A DNA stretch of 62,123 nucleotides from Hysterium pulicare CBS 123377 (Eukaryota; Ascomycota; Dothideomycetes; Hysteriales; Hysteriaceae). The notes below the pieces were generated by a model. It was given only the letters and a program-made list of their open reading frames with translations. It did no database searches and had not been told where the DNA came from. Below, one piece after another: positions 45,000 to 56,806 of the stretch. Position 1 is the first letter of the stretch, and every line of letters begins with the position of its first letter. The position numbers were made by a program, and so were the translations under genes. The stretch is taken from positions 1 through 62,123 of the forward strand of contig AJFK01000366.1 in the NCBI GenBank assembly GCA_000467715.1. Reading direction: 5' to 3'.

Positions 45000-46531
45000 C
45001 TAGTCGTTTTTTGAGAAGAGCAGCCCAGCCGCAAACTCCACATTTCCGTTGGTAGCTTGCAGAGCTCGAACAGCGTCTTGTTCCGAGAATCCCAGACTCT
45101 TCAACTGCTCGATGTGTTCTGGTGGGAAAGATCCCTGTTCGTTGCTTGGTGTTGGACCCAACGACTGCCCCTGGCCCTGGAAATTCGAACTAGTGCCGGA
45201 TCCGGTGGCGATGGATGAACCAGCAGCTGCTGTCGTGCCGGCTGGTCTTACAGCGCCTGACTTGGCACCGATTTCTGTGCCGTTGGGTCCGGAGACTGTG
45301 GGTTCGCTGAGCGTGGCTTCTTCGAGACTCTTGGGGATTTCTGATTCGGGGAGGAAGGGGACTTCGATGCCTTGGAAGCGGAGAGCGTTCCGGTCGAGAT
45401 CGATGGTTGCTCTGTAGCGCTTGAGCATGTCGAGTCCGAAGAGTAGATCGACGTCTTTGCCTTCCATGACTGTGAAGGCGCAGGGCATGACTGCGTCTCC
45501 GATTTTGATCTCGGCGTGGTGGACGCGGCCGAGGATTTTGGCTGTTCCCACACCTTTGGCGACGCCAGAATACCGTGTATCGATCAAACGCATTATACCG
45601 CAGGCTTCGGCGCAGGAAGGAGACATGATGGTTGCTTGGGCTCCGGAGTCGACGAAGGCTTTGACGGGATGTCCGTTTACTTCGGCGTTGATGTAGAGCA
45701 TTGTGACTCGAGCGAATACTGCAGACTCTCGTTAGTAAACATGCTTATATAGAGATGGGAGGCTCATTCCAGACTGGAACACTCACCTTCTGGATTGTTC
45801 TCGTAGGCATGTTGCAAATTCTCGATGACTCGATCCTGTCTAATCATCTCCTCAATCTTGCGCTGGGCCTCGACATTAAATGGGTCCTCGTTCAACAGGG
45901 CAATCTGGTTCTGACGCTCGCGTTCTCGCTCGGCCTCTTGTCTCTGCATCCTGGTAAATATCTCTCGAAAGCGCGCCGGGTCGTTTAGAGAGGATGCCAG
46001 CTCGGGGTTCTGCTCCCTGAGGTTCGCCTGGGCTGCGGGGTCGCCCAGAACACGCAGTCGCACAGTTTCTAACTCCTCTTGATTCACGTCTCCTCGCCGT
46101 GCTCCCCGTGCCGGTGCACCACCAGCTGGACCACCGACACTGCCGCCTGTGGCCCCGTCTGCTCCGAATTGCCCTTGCGCGGCGGCTCCGGGGCGCCGGA
46201 TGAGCATGGCCAGCATCTCGCCATCGTTGATGCCCGCCTCCTCCAGTGTCTGCGTGTCGGTGTTGAGCGGTCGACCGTTGAGGTAAAACTGCTGCGAGGG
46301 CGAGGGGAACTGGGTCTCGGCTTCGACGAAGCCCTTCAGGTCTTTGACGGTCAGGCCTGGCGGCAAGTCTAGAGTCAAGAGCTCTTGGTCGGAGGGATTA
46401 TTCGGCGCATTGATGGATATTGTGACGCGTGGCCTGTTATTTCCAGAATGCTCGGTGGTTAGCAAACGTTTGTTTTAGGTGATGTAGCACAAAAACGGGC
46501 TCGGTGGCGGAGGGAGTGATGGGGCTCACAT
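45000..46531 (-). CDS. DDI1: DDI1 ubiquitin-shuttle aspartic protease (start codon split by intron)
   Basis: Proteasomal shuttle and retroviral-like aspartyl protease acting on ubiquitinated proteins. Exons (minus): 46531-46530 (coding AT only), 46433-45787, 45718-45000; 1368 nt, 455 aa. The UBL domain begins MPRVTISINAPN and includes LDLPPGLTVKDLKGFVEAE. A linker and the HDD-like QRQEAERERERQNQ region with ENNPEVFARVTMLYIN lead into the protease domain, with catalytic FVDSGAQATIMS (Asp about 240) and VDLLFGLDMLKRY. The C-terminal UBA is HIEQLKSLGFSEQDAVRALQ. No ATG lies at the UBL start in the genomic frame; joining AT at 46531-46530 through a GTGAGC..AACAG intron (46434-46529) to G at 46433 recreates it. 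The next genomic ATG would delete most of the UBL. Confidence 0.9.
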
Positions 46532-47982
46532 GGCTTTAAGGGAGTGGGATTCCTTGCGTTGTTATGCACGTCGGGCTCGATCCGTTCAAGAGAATGTAGT
46601 ACACTGTGGTGAGGGAGGTGGTGGTGGTGGATTCTGGATGGTCGGAAGCTGGGATGTGCCGTCGGTGCAAGTAGAACCTAAAGAGGACGGCTTGTGAAGC
46701 TTATAAAGGGACGGCTTATAAGGCCTGCCTTGCCTGGCCCGCCCACAGTGTTTGATGCGGACTCTTTCTGCCTACACAGCTAGAAAGCGATGGAACGGCG
46801 TCGTCGGAGATGCGGGCTTTCGTCAATGGTCATGGACGGACACCTGGGATCATGGCGAGCTTCGGGCCCTCTCTCTTGCTTTTTCGTTGGGGGGGAGGAG
46901 TGGGAGTCGGGTAAGTGGGCAGAGTAATATATCGTCGATGGTGGTTGGGCTCAAGCAGCACGTCGTCGTGACCACTGCCTGGGACTGCTGAAACCAAGCG
47001 GGCCTTTGCTGGAGGTGGCATGGAGAGCGGTGAGCGCCTTGCGAGCTGCAGGGGACCATGGCGGGGCAGAAGGAGCAGAGCCATGAGGCTTCATCTGCTC
47101 CACATCCATCGAGTATGCGGATCTGATTGCGGCCGCTGATGGGAAATGGGCTCTGATTGTGTTCTATGTAGGCTCGTCTGGAGGTTGATTCATCACATCC
47201 TAAGCACAATGTGGCAGAGACTGCTCTCCGTGGACGGGAGCAGCCCTCGTCGGCCATCACAACACCAAACACCGGGGTCTCTGCAATCTATATCTATGCT
47301 AAACCGTTGCCGGGAGGTCTGGCAGGGATAGATGCGAGCACGGCAGAACAGACTCGCGCAGGACTGCTCCATCCAGTCAAGATCCATGCAGCTGCCATGC
47401 AAGCCCTGACGCAGTGTTGGTCTGTCATTGCCAGATGACTCCATCTGCAAGTCATTGGCGACGCCCGGGTTGACTGCGGGTGCTAGAGTGGAAGGGGACG
47501 ACGAGGTGTTCTGTTGGGGGACGGTGCAAGAGAAGGTCCAGGGGGGTCTACGAACAATGTTTGCTGTCAGTCTCATTCAACACAGAGCTTTTGTCTGCAG
47601 CCTTCCCGTGCAGGAATGCTCCACATATGCCACCAAAGAGCGTTGGATGATAGAGAGCGTGCTGCACCCCACCCCGTTCGTTTCGGCATGTTCGGGCGTC
47701 GATTGGCTTGCACTCGGGCGCCTTCGAAACCCGGGAGGATCGACAAAATGGCCGAAGCCAAGCGATCACTCGGGCCTAGGCCTTCCGTTGCTGTCTCATG
47801 CCTGCCAGGAACGGGTGTGAGTGCTTACGTAGGTAGTAACAAAGCCTTCTATCGTCACCTGCATGACATCCGCTGCGACTTCATACCGAATTCACTCCCT
47901 TCCAATCAGTGCTCGTCCAATTCTACATAACCCTTCATTTCTTCAATTGGTCTCCTTCATACGCCTCAGTGTCCTCGCCAAC
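46532..47982. other. 1.5 kb gene-free stretch between divergent DDI1 and GNAT genes
   Basis: It contains both promoters. A GTGGTGGTGGTGG run lies near 46615. The overlapping ORFs of up to 140 codons around 46.8-47.9 kb have no domain and clash with one another. Confidence 0.5.
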
Positions 47983-49260
47983 ATGCCACGCGATCTCGAA
48001 TCAGAGAAAGACACCCTTGCCTCCATGACCCCGTTGGCGAAAGACTATGACATAAAGTCCGATGGCCATGAACAGACCAATCCCAACCCCGAACCACATG
48101 AGCCAGCAAGGCTGTATAGCGGTTCTCCGCAGGCGCAGGACACGATGAACCCGGAAATGTTGGCTTTGCATCCCTACGCTCAGACTCTGACCATCAGTGA
48201 CCTCGAGGCTTGCGTTGATCTCGAAAACGCTGCTTTCCCACCAGAGGAAAGAGCGAGTCGAGAGAAGGTAGGGACTTACCTAGCAAGCATTCATTCGATC
48301 GTTTGAAGCCACCTTTGCGTTATTCTTCATCATCGGACTTTGCTTTCTTTCTTTCACTCTTCGATGTTGCCTTGTTTACGATGAAGGGTTTCGTCCTCTC
48401 TATCCCTCGTTCCCTGACAAGTCTATGTGTACAAAATAAACCCCTTCAAACACGTGATTTTTGGTTATATAATGCTATACACTCACACACAATCCCACCT
48501 GAACTCCAGATGCACACGCAACCGCCTCATCCAACTTGCAATGTGTCGCCACGTGATCGACCGAACTCCTCACTTTGAAGATGTACTTACAAACTTATAC
48601 CAGCTTACTGACACTAAAACTAGATCGAATACCGATTAACAACATGCGGCGAGCTTTGCTTCGGAATCTTCACCTCAGCCTCCACATCCGACTCCAGCGA
48701 TCTCGGACAGCTCGCGCAATCAGCATCAATAGTCTCCTCCTCAAACCCAGACAATCGCATGATCCTTCTTGGCCACATCATCGCCACCCAAACCACAAAC
48801 GATACGGTAACTGACAACGACATGCACGTGCCACCAAAGTGGAAGTCAAATCCGGACGCGGATCCTCAGCTGGGTCACAAGAAGTTCGGAAACACGATCT
48901 GCATTCATTCTCTAGCTATAAGACCAGGATATCAAGGAACCGGACTCGGGAAAATGCTTTTGACGGCGTATCTGCAACGGATGAAGAGTGCAGAAGTAGG
49001 TGATAAGGTGGCCCTTATCGCGAGGGAAGGAATCGCGAAAGGGTTCTATGAGAAAGTGTGGGGTTTCCAGAATCTGGGAGAGAGTAAGGTGGAGTTTGGA
49101 GGTGGAGGATGGGTGGATTGTGTAAGTGTTTTGACTTGAATTGCAAAAGGGTTGCGGCCGTTTTGCTCTGGGTTGCTCACTCAGTTGAAAGTTGATATAT
49201 ACTAACAATTTCCAGGTTCTCGACCTGAACGAAGCGCATGAATGGATGATTCCCGAATAG
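47983..49260 (+). CDS. GNAT N-acetyltransferase (PAA1/AANAT-like)
   Basis: Acetyl-CoA-dependent acetyltransferase; the closest named relatives by motif are yeast Paa1 and arylalkylamine/polyamine acetyltransferases. Exons 47983-48267, 48624-49121, 49216-49260, all phase 0; 828 nt, 275 aa. The sequence DLENAAFPPEERASREK joins directly to IEYRLTTCGELCFGIF, as in family members, so the 356-nt first intron is a real single intron despite its length. The acetyl-CoA motif A is HSLAIRPGYQGTGLGKMLL, followed by the IAREGIAKGFYEKVWGFQNLG region with the FYEKxGF-type signature. The last 15 codons (VLDLNEAHEWMIPE) come from a separate exon. The N-terminal 60 residues are polar and disordered. No targeting signal. 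Confidence 0.87.
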
Positions 49261-49829
49261 ACTATGCGGAAACAGCAATGGGGGTATGAAACTCGATTTC
49301 GGTGTCTTCGGAAAAGAGCTAGCTGGGCTGGGAGCATGGGAGCTATGATGCATATGCATGCTTATGACGGGGAAAAGGGTTTGAAGCAGAGCCAAGGGGT
49401 TCTGGGCTTGTAAGATACTCTTTCGTGAATGTACTTTACTGAACAGCATGAATAGAGGTAATGAAACGGTGTGACCATTCAATCTAATCGTGCAGGCCGT
49501 GGCTCTTGTTGAGCATAATTCTATCTTACAGTCTGTGCATACAGTCTAGGGTATAATCTAAGTATTCAGTAGTAGGATCCATTACAAGCAACAAACAACT
49601 TGGCACCAATCCATGCAGGTACTCCGTGGTCCAGCATATCAAATAGTATGTCTGCATTACAAAATGGGAGATTCTGATAAACCGAATTGAAGAAAGATAT
49701 TACAAAGAAAATGTGGGGGAAAGGGGGTTAAAGAAGCATAAGAAAGAATCGAAACATGGAGTAAAGAATTGCAAGTATTGTACTCGGTTGATGAGGACAA
49801 GCTTCTGCCTGTACCTTCTCTGCGCCTGA
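49261..49829. other. Convergent 3' UTR region
   Basis: AT-rich, no gene. It lies between the stops of the GNAT gene and the unknown cysteine-containing gene. Confidence 0.5.
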
Positions 49830-50639
49830 CTATTTGTCTAGGTCATCAAAAAATACATATTCCTCCGGGGTAAGGTACTCCAATTCAACAAATTTCGCGG
49901 CTTGCTCTTTGAAAAGCCATCCAAACTCTCCGAACACAACGGGTTTCCGAATATGCTCGGCATCAAGGAGCTTGATTGAATCGAGGGCTTTGAAACGCTC
50001 AAAGCGGTCGTTGAACGATGGTTCGTCTTCGTATCTCTGAACCTCGTCGCAATACAAACACTTTCCTGGGAAGATGTGATCGATACGTCCTGGCTCAAGT
50101 CCCCATACACCAGAAGGTTGTCCGAGAATAATTTGTGGGCAGCCCCTGATCCCGGCACCAATTCCGACTTTATGGTTCTGCAAGTTTCGAGGGCACATGT
50201 ATCCGCGAGGGGCGGGATTGATAGCAAAGGCGTAGTGCCTTTCCGACTCTACTGGGTTCTCGAACTTGCCGTCTGGGCCGGGCGTCAAATACTTATCAAA
50301 GCACTCTTGACCAGTCCAGCTGTAGATCCTGCAGAGACAAGGGCACAATTTGCGTGCAGCTTCGTCAATACTGTCGCAGTCGTGCAAGTCTTTAGTTGAG
50401 GTGGCTTCGCGGAAGATTTTCTGCTTCAGATCCTCGGGTAAAGGCTTGCGAAACAAAGGGAGACCGGTCCTGAGAGAGTGCATGTTCATTTTGCGTTCGT
50501 CGAGACCATCTTCCGGTTTGGCCTTATCCCATAAATCGTGGCTGGGAAGTATGCTCCATTTATCGAACGTAGCATTGGCGACGAAATCTTCATGGGTTGC
50601 CGACCATGACGGATGGTTGTAGGGGTTTGGTAGCGGCAT
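49830..50639 (-). CDS. Hypothetical cysteine-containing protein
   Basis: I do not recognise the family. Single exon, 269 aa from MPLPNPYNHPSWSATHEDF. The reading frame continues 145 codons further upstream, but that part is low-complexity, hydrophobic and looks like leader sequence, so I choose the internal ATG. Cysteines are grouped: LCPCLCRIYSWTGQEC, then YMCPRN, IRGCPQ, and FPGKCLYCDEV, suggesting a zinc site or disulfides. Several aromatic/proline motifs (HPSWSATHEDF, PAPRGYMCPRN, RIDHIFPGKCLYC) look conserved-protein-like rather than random. There is no signal peptide with this start. Codon use and composition are even, supporting a real gene. Confidence 0.68.
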   Translation of the reverse strand: MPLPNPYNHPSWSATHEDFVANATFDKWSILPSHDLWDKAKPEDGLDERKMNMHSLRTGLPLFRKPLPEDLKQKIFREATSTKDLHDCDSIDEAARKLCPCLCRIYSWTGQECFDKYLTPGPDGKFENPVESERHYAFAINPAPRGYMCPRNLQNHKVGIGAGIRGCPQIILGQPSGVWGLEPGRIDHIFPGKCLYCDEVQRYEDEPSFNDRFERFKALDSIKLLDAEHIRKPVVFGEFGWLFKEQAAKFVELEYLTPEEYVFFDDLDK

Positions 50640-53627
50640 GATTTGTTTGTTGGAGTAGATGGAGATGTAGATTGAAGAGTTGGTGTGGACTGGTGGAGAT
50701 GCCGGAAATGGTGAGTTCGTTAGATTGAGATACCGTCCAAGGCCAGCGCGAAGGCTGAAATACTCGACACGGATACAAAGAAGAAAGAGTAGGATATGGA
50801 GAGAAAATTGGGAATTAAGAGAGCTGCTGCTTTCCGTTGGCAGGAAGAGAAAGATGTTGAAGAGAGTTAGTCGATCGATATTGAAAACCCGGTAGAGTGT
50901 AGAGTGTAGGAAGGACCCCAAACCGATTCTTTTTATACCCCTGGCCAAGAGCCTCCAAGACCAGGACATGAGATGAAGAATGACTGGGAAATGGAGGTGT
51001 TTGTCATGGTACTGAGTCTTTTGAATGACACTGCTGGCCATGGTGACTGAAATCGTGACTGGTGTTGTGAGCAATGGGTGGGAGAGTCAAGAAAGGGTCG
51101 GTGCGAGCGTCGAAGCGTAGTGACATGGCTGAAGGATAGAGCACCAGAGATTTGAAAGAGAAGGGGGATTGTGATGTTGAAAGAGGAGGAGAGAGTGTTG
51201 GGTATGGAGCTCCAGTTACCATAATGCATTCGAAATGCAGCTTTAAAACGACCAACATCGTCCCAACTGCCTCAAAACTCACTTGTACAGAAGCATCCTT
51301 ATATACGTCCACGGACCCATCGAGGAGTCGTCTGCAGAGTCATTCCGGATTCTACTTTTCGACTCCTAGGAGACTGACTGCTCTGAATATGACTGCGGAT
51401 ATTTGACCACGTATATCCTCCGGGACCTTCCTGTGCTTCGAGTATGACTTAACAAAGACTCAGAGGAGGTTTGCCAGGTGTCAAAGATAATTTTGACTGA
51501 GATTCGTGACTCCATAGTAGACTCTCTGGCTGAGTCTCTGGGATATGATCGCGGAAAGGTGCGTTTGGTTTGATGCATCGGCAGCATTGTGACTCTCGAA
51601 TTGACTCTAAGCTACATGGTCATATCGATGAAGGGATTGAGTCTTCGCTGAATGACTTGGGGTTTGGAGCTTGGAGCAAGAGGGGGGATTTGGTTTAGGT
51701 CTGTAGAGCCGAAGAGCCGTAGTGACTGACATAGCATTGATGTGAGTATATTCAATGACGATGTTTATTTGATGACTGATGATGATGACGCTGAGATTTG
51801 TGATAGGTTCTGCAGTGTGAGTGGACATCTCGAGGTCCTTCGGATGTTGTGTAATGGAAGCAAACGTGTGGCCGTTCGATACGCAGAAGATGATGTGAAG
51901 CATCATGACTACGTAGTATATTCCTCAGATCAACCTTCGTTATTCGTCTAATTGGACGAAGAGCGGGCTACACGACATATTGAGGCACCTTGATATACCA
52001 GCACAAGCTCCAGGAATGTGCAGCTCTGAAGGAGCTTCTCGGAAATACCATTGGAAGCTCATATACACCGCAGATCTACAGCCTCACTTAGAAACCGACT
52101 TACAACAAGTACAAAGTACAACCGGACTAAACCGACGGTCCAAACAAGCTTTCCGTATCCTTACTGTGGCGTCTTTTCTGCAAGCCTCATGTTCACAATC
52201 CGGGCTAACGGCATGAAGGCCGTCGAATCTTGGGATATGCTAAGCGCTTCGAACTTCGCGGCATGGCGCTTCCGTTAACTACTCTTATTCTTTCTTCGCT
52301 AACTTGAAAACTGGCAACTGGTCGCTTCGTGGACGGCTTTTGATGAAGGGCCTCGTCGCAATGACGAAATCCCTGCATGGTTTGCGCTACGTATCACCGA
52401 TTTTCGATAGCTTTTCATCTACCGCGAGCCGTATTTCGAAACAAGCGTTGTTGATTAGGGCAGCATTGCATGGCGCTACTTACCGACCTTATCACTTGAT
52501 GAGCTTGTTGAATTGATCCGGACTCAGAATGATCCGTTGCTTGAATCTGGTATACAATAGACACTTTATCTGAAGATAATTGGGTCGTTTCCAACGAACA
52601 AGAACTGTTCCAAACAGCAAACGTCGCCATCATGTTGATTGGATGGACGTTTGATACATACCAATGCTTGGTCGAGGAATCGGGTGGCCAGAGAAGTTCA
52701 TCGATATGCCAACCGGGTTTTTCGTTTCCTGACTTGGCAAACCATTCATGCTATGAACAAGGATTGTCCCCCGCAATATGCAAGACCGTTCCTATCCACC
52801 TGATGGAAACGGAGCGGATACGTATATACTCCGTTCCTTGCTTTTACCTTCAATCTCATGCAGCGTCTCGTGTTAAGCACATACGCCTCGAAAGAAGCTT
52901 TAAGAATTTGACATGGTTGAGAACTATCGTCTCTTCAGACTATGATTTCGAAGTGAGTTGAAACTCGAATTCGAATTCACAAATCTCGCACGCCTCAGCA
53001 AAGCCTGACGTAGGCGCCCATTACATCATCAGGGCCATTCATTCTTCCGATGCACACGGTGCTCCACACATGTCATATACTCTAGATCGTGTGTTACTTC
53101 TTTTTTCGCGGAATGTGATCTCCGGCTATATAACCCTTGCTAAACTCAATCTACAAACACCCTTGACGGCAACCTCATCCGTCGGACCGACAGTATTTCC
53201 GAGACTCCTTCCCAGGACTCTCCCTCTCATTCGTGCCTTTCTCGGAGTTTTATTCACATTTTACCCTGGATCTGGATCGGGTACGAAGTGACACAAAAAC
53301 CCCAGATATTCCAGGGTTACGGAAGTATGCAGGCGGCAAGGCAAGCGTAGTGGTGCGGCAACATATTGAGTAATGGCCTAGAAAACAGGCTTTGAAATAG
53401 GGGATGATGGAACCGAGGAAGTGTAGGCTCAATATACGGAGATAGTCACGAGGCAGGTATGGGTTCGGGTGTTCGTATATCTGGACGACGTTCCCAGGTT
53501 TTCGATCGTCTCTTGGTTCTTCACTCCGCTCACTGACATTCATTGCTTGTACTTTCGCTGGAATTCAATCTTTGCGTCAGAAGAAAGAAAGAAAAGAAAA
53601 GAGTTATCTAAGCGGGAGACACGCATC
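50640..53627. other. 3 kb gene-free stretch
   Basis: It holds the leader/promoter of the minus-strand gene and the promoter of the LPMO gene. TATATAA at 53127-53133 could be a distal LPMO promoter element. Short, broken ORF segments at 52.3-53.0 kb might be a decayed gene, but I can name none. Confidence 0.45.
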
Positions 53628-54630
53628 ATGAAGTTCACTACAGCTTTCGCCGCAGCCGCTGCGTCCTTGGTGGCGACGGTGAGTGCTCACGGAGGTGTTG
53701 GTGTTTACACAATTGGTGGAACCGCCTATCAAGGGTAAGTTTCTCTCGTCACGACTACGATACTACCAGAATATACTAACATCATGATAGATGGCAACCA
53801 TACAACTCCGCCACCGGCCAAAAGTCCATCCAACGCCAATACTCCTCATATAACCCTCTTCTCATCGCCGACCTCAAGGTATATTACCTTAAACTCCTGT
53901 CAACATTCTCCTACTCAGACTTATCCTAACCCCTTACCAGACCGTCAACATCCGCTGCAACAACGCCGGCACCACCGGCACCGGCCAGTCCGCCACCGTA
54001 GCCGCAGGCGACAAAATTCAATCCCACTGGACACAATGGACGCACCGCCCGGCCGCCGTCATGATCTACATGGCGAAATGCCCCAGCGCAGGCTGCAACT
54101 CGTGGGACGGCGCCGGCAACGTCTGGTTCAAGATAGACCAGCAAGGATTAGTGTCTGGGACCGAGGGCAAGGGCAAATGGGCCGGTGATCAAATCACAGA
54201 TACGTTGAACTGGACAACTACGGTCCCGGCTAAGCTGGCGTCGGGCGAGTATCTGATTCGACATGAGCTTTTGGCGCTGCACCAGGCTAATAATCCGCAA
54301 TGTATGTTTCTCCTTCCTCGTCCTTCCCTCTCTTCACTATTCTTGAAACGCCGATGACTGATCCCTTAAACAGTCTACCCCGAATGCGCCCAACTCAAAG
54401 TCACAGGCTCCGGGACCGCCTCCCCCGACGCCTCCTACCTCGTCTCCTTCCCCGGCGCTTACTCCGCCACCGACCCTGGCATCAACTTCAATATCGATAG
54501 CTCAACCGCCATGACTACATCGTCGTACCCAATCCCGGGTCCCAATGTCTGGCCTGGTGCTGCTGGTGCTGGGAAGAGTTCGAATTCTGCGAGGGCTGAG
54601 GGGGGAAGCTACGTCGAGCGCAAGTGGTGA
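53628..54630 (+). CDS. AA9 lytic polysaccharide monooxygenase (GH61 type)
   Basis: Secreted copper enzyme that oxidatively cleaves cellulose or related glucans. Exons 53628-53734, 53791-53878, 53941-54301, 54374-54630; 813 nt, 270 aa. The signal peptide ends TVSA and the mature protein starts with His21, the first half of the copper histidine brace ([12 protein letters not shown]). The second His is in [18 protein letters not shown], and the axial Tyr in [11 protein letters not shown] is formed across the last intron. The AA9 core [28 protein letters not shown] and [10 protein letters not shown] is intact. There is no CBM1; the C-terminus is a short Ser/Gly/Ala tail. Family members are usually induced on plant biomass; regulation cannot be read here. 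It overlaps nothing and is convergent with the GH89 gene. Confidence 0.95.
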
Positions 54631-55123
54631 TGCGGGGTGTGTGGTTTGTGGTAGTGGGAGGACGGGTGCGAAGAAGGGGGAATGCTGTGCGTGGCGTGTG
54701 TAAAGTTCTATTTGATTAGGTATGAATAAAGGGAAGTGAATTCGTTCTTTCTGTCCTTACTTTCTTAAGTGGGTGATTAGAAAAGCAAACAACTTCAAGA
54801 GCTGGGATGGTGCATAGTTTCCTTCGTTGTAGGATAATTGAGGCCATTACTTTCTGCATATATGGACAATAGAAGATGAATCTTGTGTAACACCAGTAAA
54901 GAGCCTGTAAAATTGTTAATAGGGTACCGTTAGCTCGCCGCACTACAAGACCGGGTTCTAGAGAATGAAGGAGTAGATAGAGGAAGCGCGAATCTAGGGC
55001 TTGGATTGATGGATAATGGTTCAATAATTCAGGGACGCGAACTGGGTTGGTAGATGTCCCAAATATCAAATAGGCAGTGGAAAAATGGAAAAGTCTAGTT
55101 AGGCCAACTGTACCTGTACATAC

Positions 55124-55153
55124 CTCCTCCATCCCTCCATCCATCCATCCAAT
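55124..55153. repeat. CCAT/GGAT-rich simple repeat
   Basis: Imperfect tetranucleotide tract with CCATCCATCCATCC at its core, inside the GH89 reading frame exactly where family similarity ends. Confidence 0.75.
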
Positions 55154-55922
55154 CACAAAATCCCCACCAACCTGCTCTACTCCGCTGAGATACGCTTTGA
55201 CGCGAGCGTCAGTCCAGAATTCGGAGTTGCTGAAGAAGAGCCAGCCTTGCATCACCCAGACTGCTGCTGGGTTCGCCGCTTTCAGACTCTTCCACGTGCC
55301 ATACGTAACGTTTTTGAGATAGTCTAGATCACCAGAGAAAGGGTCGTTTTCGTTGTACTGGTCTAGGGTGTAGAATTGAGTAATGTTGCCATAGTACTCA
55401 ATCTGCTTCGAAATAAAGCTCTCCTGCAGCTGCGTAAAAAGGGGATCCGCAGGCTCCAGGAATGTATCGTTCGTATACTCTATCGAAAAGTCATTCCAAC
55501 GCGATCCATTGATAGCCGTCGCATTTGGATATATTTCCGTTAGAGCTCGCGGCACGAACCCAGTGAAAGCTGGAAGAATCGGCGTCATCCCAAGTTCAAC
55601 CATACGTCTGAGTATCTTCTTCTGTAGCTCGAATTGACCATCTATCCAAGACATTGGGAGGGAACCACCCCATGAGCCTTGTATGTTACCGAATCGGTTC
55701 CAGGCTTGGAAAGCTGGGCCACTCAAGAATGAGCTGATGTCGCTATCCATAAGGCCAATTTCTCGCAATACGTCCACCATGATCTTTTCCACCCCGTTCC
55801 ATGCTAACGGTAGGTTTACGCCATGCAAAGCGAGCCAGTCAAGTTCGAGCTCCCAATCTTCCCATGTCCAGAATGCCGAGGTATATGAGAAAGTCACTGG
55901 AGTATACTTTAGTTATCCTGAA

Positions 55923-55923
<1 letters not shown>

Positions 55924-55958
<35 letters not shown>

Positions 55959-55965
55959 TAATGTA
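55924..55965. repeat. (CAGACG)7 hexanucleotide microsatellite
   Basis: Seven perfect tandem copies of CAGACG in the long intron of the GH89 gene. Likely variable between strains. Confidence 0.9.
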
Positions 55966-56806
55966 GTTGTTATGTAGTCATAACCATATATTGTCAAAAC
56001 GATAGGGTCTACTGAGGAAAGCCGTCTCTATACACGGTGAATTTCAGTTCGGGGAGCCAGCTCAAATCCAGTTCGCAACTGCTCCCTCAAAGAGTGATGA
56101 ATAAGTCCTACATCTCTGCATTTGTGTCTTCTGAAAAGAGGAAGGTAGGGGAAAGCCTAGGAGGAGTTGAGAACAGGACTTGACAAGGAGATAAGAGGAA
56201 AATAGAGTAGAGAAATTTGAACATTCGCGAATAAGAAATAAGAAACGAGATGTCCCAAATAATATATGCTCGGAAATTATTTTCACAAAGGTAGCATTGA
56301 ATTAAAGTTTGACCTATCTCAATCCGAATACGAGAGTCATGAATGCCGATCAAAGTACCGAGAGCACGTAAAAACTCTCATTTATTCAAGGAATTCAGCT
56401 CACCAGTATTGAAGAAATATCGCCAAGGAACAATGCTTTTGCCTGTGATTGCCTCGTTTGGTCGAGGTAAGTAGGTCACGGTATCCAGGCGACTTCCAAT
56501 GAACCAGTAAATATCGACATGAGCAACATCCGTAAAATATCGATGCAGTCCGGAAGCAAGAGCACTCAGAGTGTTCCCGTTGATCGCAATCGAACCGTTC
56601 GCCGTCGTAGAAATCGTATATTCGTCGTTTTGAGGCTCGGAAGCATTCAACGATACTTGTTCGTCAAGTGTAAATATGAATTCATCATAATGAGAAGGTA
56701 AACGTCGTTTAACAAGATCATAGAGACCCCGTGTTGAGGTTGCTGCGGCAAGGACACCAGCGATATTTGCTAGGAGAAGCAATCCAAAAACCTGCAAAAA
56801 ATGCAT

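Larger units (their letters stand above)
54716..56806 (-). pseudogene. GH89 alpha-N-acetylglucosaminidase, C-terminally truncated
   Basis: Homologue of lysosomal-type NAGLU (exo-hydrolysis of terminal alpha-GlcNAc). Exons (minus): 56806-56404 and 55896-54716, 1584 nt, 527 codons. The signal peptide (MHFLQVFGLLLLANIAGVLA), N-terminal domain and most of the catalytic barrel are clear: FSYTSAFWTWEDWELELDW, NLPLAWNG, GPAFQAWNRFGNIQGSWGG, GMTPILPAFTGFVP, and YNENDPF carrying the first catalytic Glu. Homology ends at YLSGVEQ, inside a GGAT-rich tract at 55124-55153, just before the strand that carries the second catalytic Glu in NAGLU. The last 130 or so codons do not resemble GH89, and about 300 expected residues are missing. 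The intron (507 nt) is unusually long. Probably inactive; transcription is not excluded. Confidence 0.75.

Noticed and set aside
46830-47930. Cluster of overlapping 80-140 codon ORFs
   Set aside because: They lie in the DDI1/GNAT intergenic region on both strands with no coherent protein; the last one overlaps the GNAT start in another frame.
52304-52961. Possible decayed gene with broken protein-like segments
   Set aside because: Several frames show stretches that look protein-like, but I cannot match any family or string them together convincingly.
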